Position numbers and translations under genes: made by a program. Below, one piece after another: positions 62,903-64,000 of a DNA stretch of 64,000 nt. Origin of the DNA: Spirochaetales bacterium (GTDB lineage: Bacteria; Spirochaetota; Spirochaetia; Treponematales; Treponemataceae); assembly GCA_003252395.1 (NCBI GenBank), contig QKEL01000011.1, forward strand, positions 1-64,000. Direction: 5' to 3'. Numbering within the stretch: the first letter of the stretch is position 1; each line of letters starts with the position of its first letter. Under the pieces are notes generated by a model that was not told where the DNA came from, made no database searches, and worked only from the letters and a program-made list of their open reading frames with translations.

Positions 62903-64000
62903 TTCCTGCGAACGCTGAACTCTCGCTGGGGTTCCTTCTCGAAGATCTCGGTGCGTTTCCGCTCGGCCTCGTACAGCACTTCCTGAATGCGCACCGCGGG
63001 CTCTCCCTCGACCCGGCGCCGGCGGGTCCAGCTTCCGTCGCTCTGCAGGTAGTGGGCCTTCACGTTGTCGGCGAAATACAGCTGCAGTACGTCGCGGACC
63101 GTCTTTCGGATGGACTCCTGCAGGACCGGGAACATGAGCTCCACCCGGCGGTCAAGGTTTCTGGACATCCAATCGGCGCTCGAAAGCCATACCTCGTTCG
63201 CCCCCGAATTCTCGAAGCAGAAAATGCGGGTATGTTCCAGATACCGGTCTATGATACTGACCACCGTGACGTTTTCGCTTAATCCCGCGACGCCGGGCAC
63301 GAGCATGCACACCCCCCGCACGTTAAGGAGCACCTTCACCCCCGCCCCGCTCGCGCGGTAGAGCGCCTCGATTATTTCCGGGTCGGCGAGGCTATTGAGC
63401 TTCGCCATGATGCGCCCGGGATTTTCGGGGGAGGATCGCTCGATTTCCCGTTCGATCAGGGAAAGGAGCTTCGGCTTGAGGTCGATGGGGGCCATGACCA
63501 GCCGTTTAGTGTTCATGATCGCCGAATAGCCGGAGATCATGTTGAAAAAAACCGTGGCGTCGTTGGCGATTTCCTCGTTCGCGGTAAAGAGCGACATATC
63601 CACGTAGAACCGGGCGGTTTTATCGTTGTAGTTCCCGGTGGAAAGGTGGACGTAGCGCCTGATTCCCTCCGTCTCGCGGCGCACCGCGAGGAGAATCTTG
63701 GCGTGGACCTTGAGCCGCGCGATTCCGTACACCACGATAATCCCTGCCTGCTCGAGCCGCTGCACCCACACGATGTTCCGCTCCTCGTCGAAACGGGCCT
63801 TGAGCTCCACGAATACCGTTACGTGCTTGCCGAGCCGCGCGGCGCGCTCGAGGGCGCGGATTATCGGCGAGTCGCCGCTGGTGCGGTAGAGCGTCATCTT
63901 GATGGCGAGCACCGCCGGGTCGTCCGCGGCGTCGTTCACGAAGCGCAGGACGGGCTCGTAGGACTGATACGGGACGTGCAGAAGCACGTCGGAGCGCTTC
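62899..64000 (-). CDS. ppk: Polyphosphate kinase, C-terminal part (runs off right edge)
   Basis: The visible 367 codons are the C-terminal half of PPK1. HVPYQSYEPVLRFVNDAA opens the first PLD-like domain, the autophosphorylated His lies in RYVHLSTGNYND, and a second conserved His in DRYLEHTRIFCFENSG. It ends with LFPVLQESIRKTVRD and a basic tail. PPK1 reversibly polymerises the gamma phosphate of ATP into polyphosphate. The frame continues upstream past the window end. The 3' end is convergent with parB and overlaps it by 4 nt. Confidence 0.95.
   Translation of the reverse strand, partial: KRSDVLLHVPYQSYEPVLRFVNDAADDPAVLAIKMTLYRTSGDSPIIRALERAARLGKHVTVFVELKARFDEERNIVWVQRLEQAGIIVVYGIARLKVHAKILLAVRRETEGIRRYVHLSTGNYNDKTARFYVDMSLFTANEEIANDATVFFNMISGYSAIMNTKRLVMAPIDLKPKLLSLIEREIERSSPENPGRIMAKLNSLADPEIIEALYRASGAGVKVLLNVRGVCMLVPGVAGLSENVTVVSIIDRYLEHTRIFCFENSGANEVWLSSADWMSRNLDRRVELMFPVLQESIRKTVRDVLQLYFADNVKAHYLQSDGSWTRRRRVEGEPAVRIQEVLYEAERKRTEIFEKEPQREFSVRRN

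Overview
This window is a gene-dense, GC-rich (by eye 55-60%) bacterial chromosome segment, most likely from a Treponema-lineage spirochaete. The evidence is the gene mix rather than a marker gene: a long conserved protein resembling the spirochaetal DUF5312 family, an FlhG-like ATPase with a FapA/DUF342 protein and lgt, a FliL-like protein, cheR-cheB, an Lpt gene cluster, a MurA whose catalytic Cys is Asp, and a spirochaete-style lipobox. No rRNA, tRNA, insertion sequence, prophage or CRISPR array was seen. The window enters inside rny on the left and leaves inside ppk on the right.

Layout. 0-7 kb: 5' end of rny, a translationally coupled lptC-lptA-lptB operon, a divergent cheR-cheB pair, then a minus-strand run of a bifunctional-nuclease-like protein, TPR protein, degenerate YmdB-type protein and RseC-like protein. 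7-13 kb: polyprenyl synthetase, rlmE, a LysM/M23 endopeptidase, an ECF sigma/anti-sigma operon, and hflX with a FliL-like gene. 13-20.7 kb: a large membrane protein with an acidic hexapeptide repeat tract, a HAD phosphatase, a Nudix hydrolase, a thioesterase, a PHP hydrolase, a PfkB kinase and the DUF5312-like gene. 20.7-24.8 kb: rex with two Rex-type operators, serC-serA, and a lytic transglycosylase. 24.8-34.8 kb: a GH5 glucosylceramidase-like enzyme, a PTS EIIA, an unidentified structured RNA, a radical SAM enzyme, malQ and a very large GH13 protein. 34.8-43.7 kb: a 44-aa protein, thrC, lysO, a DUF2156 gene, pepT, murA and a pair of multi-TM proteins. 43.7-44.1 kb: an AT-rich non-coding block with DnaA boxes. 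44.1-55.5 kb: a STAS-zinc ribbon protein, an SDR, trmJ, a sigma-54 activator without a DNA-binding domain, a WecG/TagA glycosyltransferase, rsmE, ctpA, and an flhG-fapA-lgt operon. 55.5-64 kb: transketolase, a second EIIA, an unknown gene, hsp20 behind a near-perfect sigma-54 promoter, yhhQ, parA-parB and ppk.

How the parts fit. The cell envelope is a strong theme (LptBAC, MurA, M23 and SLT enzymes, Lgt, CtpA, WecG), as are motility (CheR/CheB, FliL-like, FlhG-like, FapA) and carbohydrate use (MalQ, GH13, GH5, two EIIA proteins, transketolase, Rex redox control).

The most striking pattern is transcriptional. At least 13 genes, each either first in its unit or standing alone, lack a Shine-Dalgarno sequence and instead have a -35/-10 promoter whose -10 hexamer ends exactly 6 or 7 nt before the start codon. 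The mRNA would therefore begin at the start codon itself. Genes inside operons, and genes with a longer leader, carry ordinary Shine-Dalgarno sequences. This points to widespread leaderless translation, including two GTG starts, and it was used here to choose start codons.
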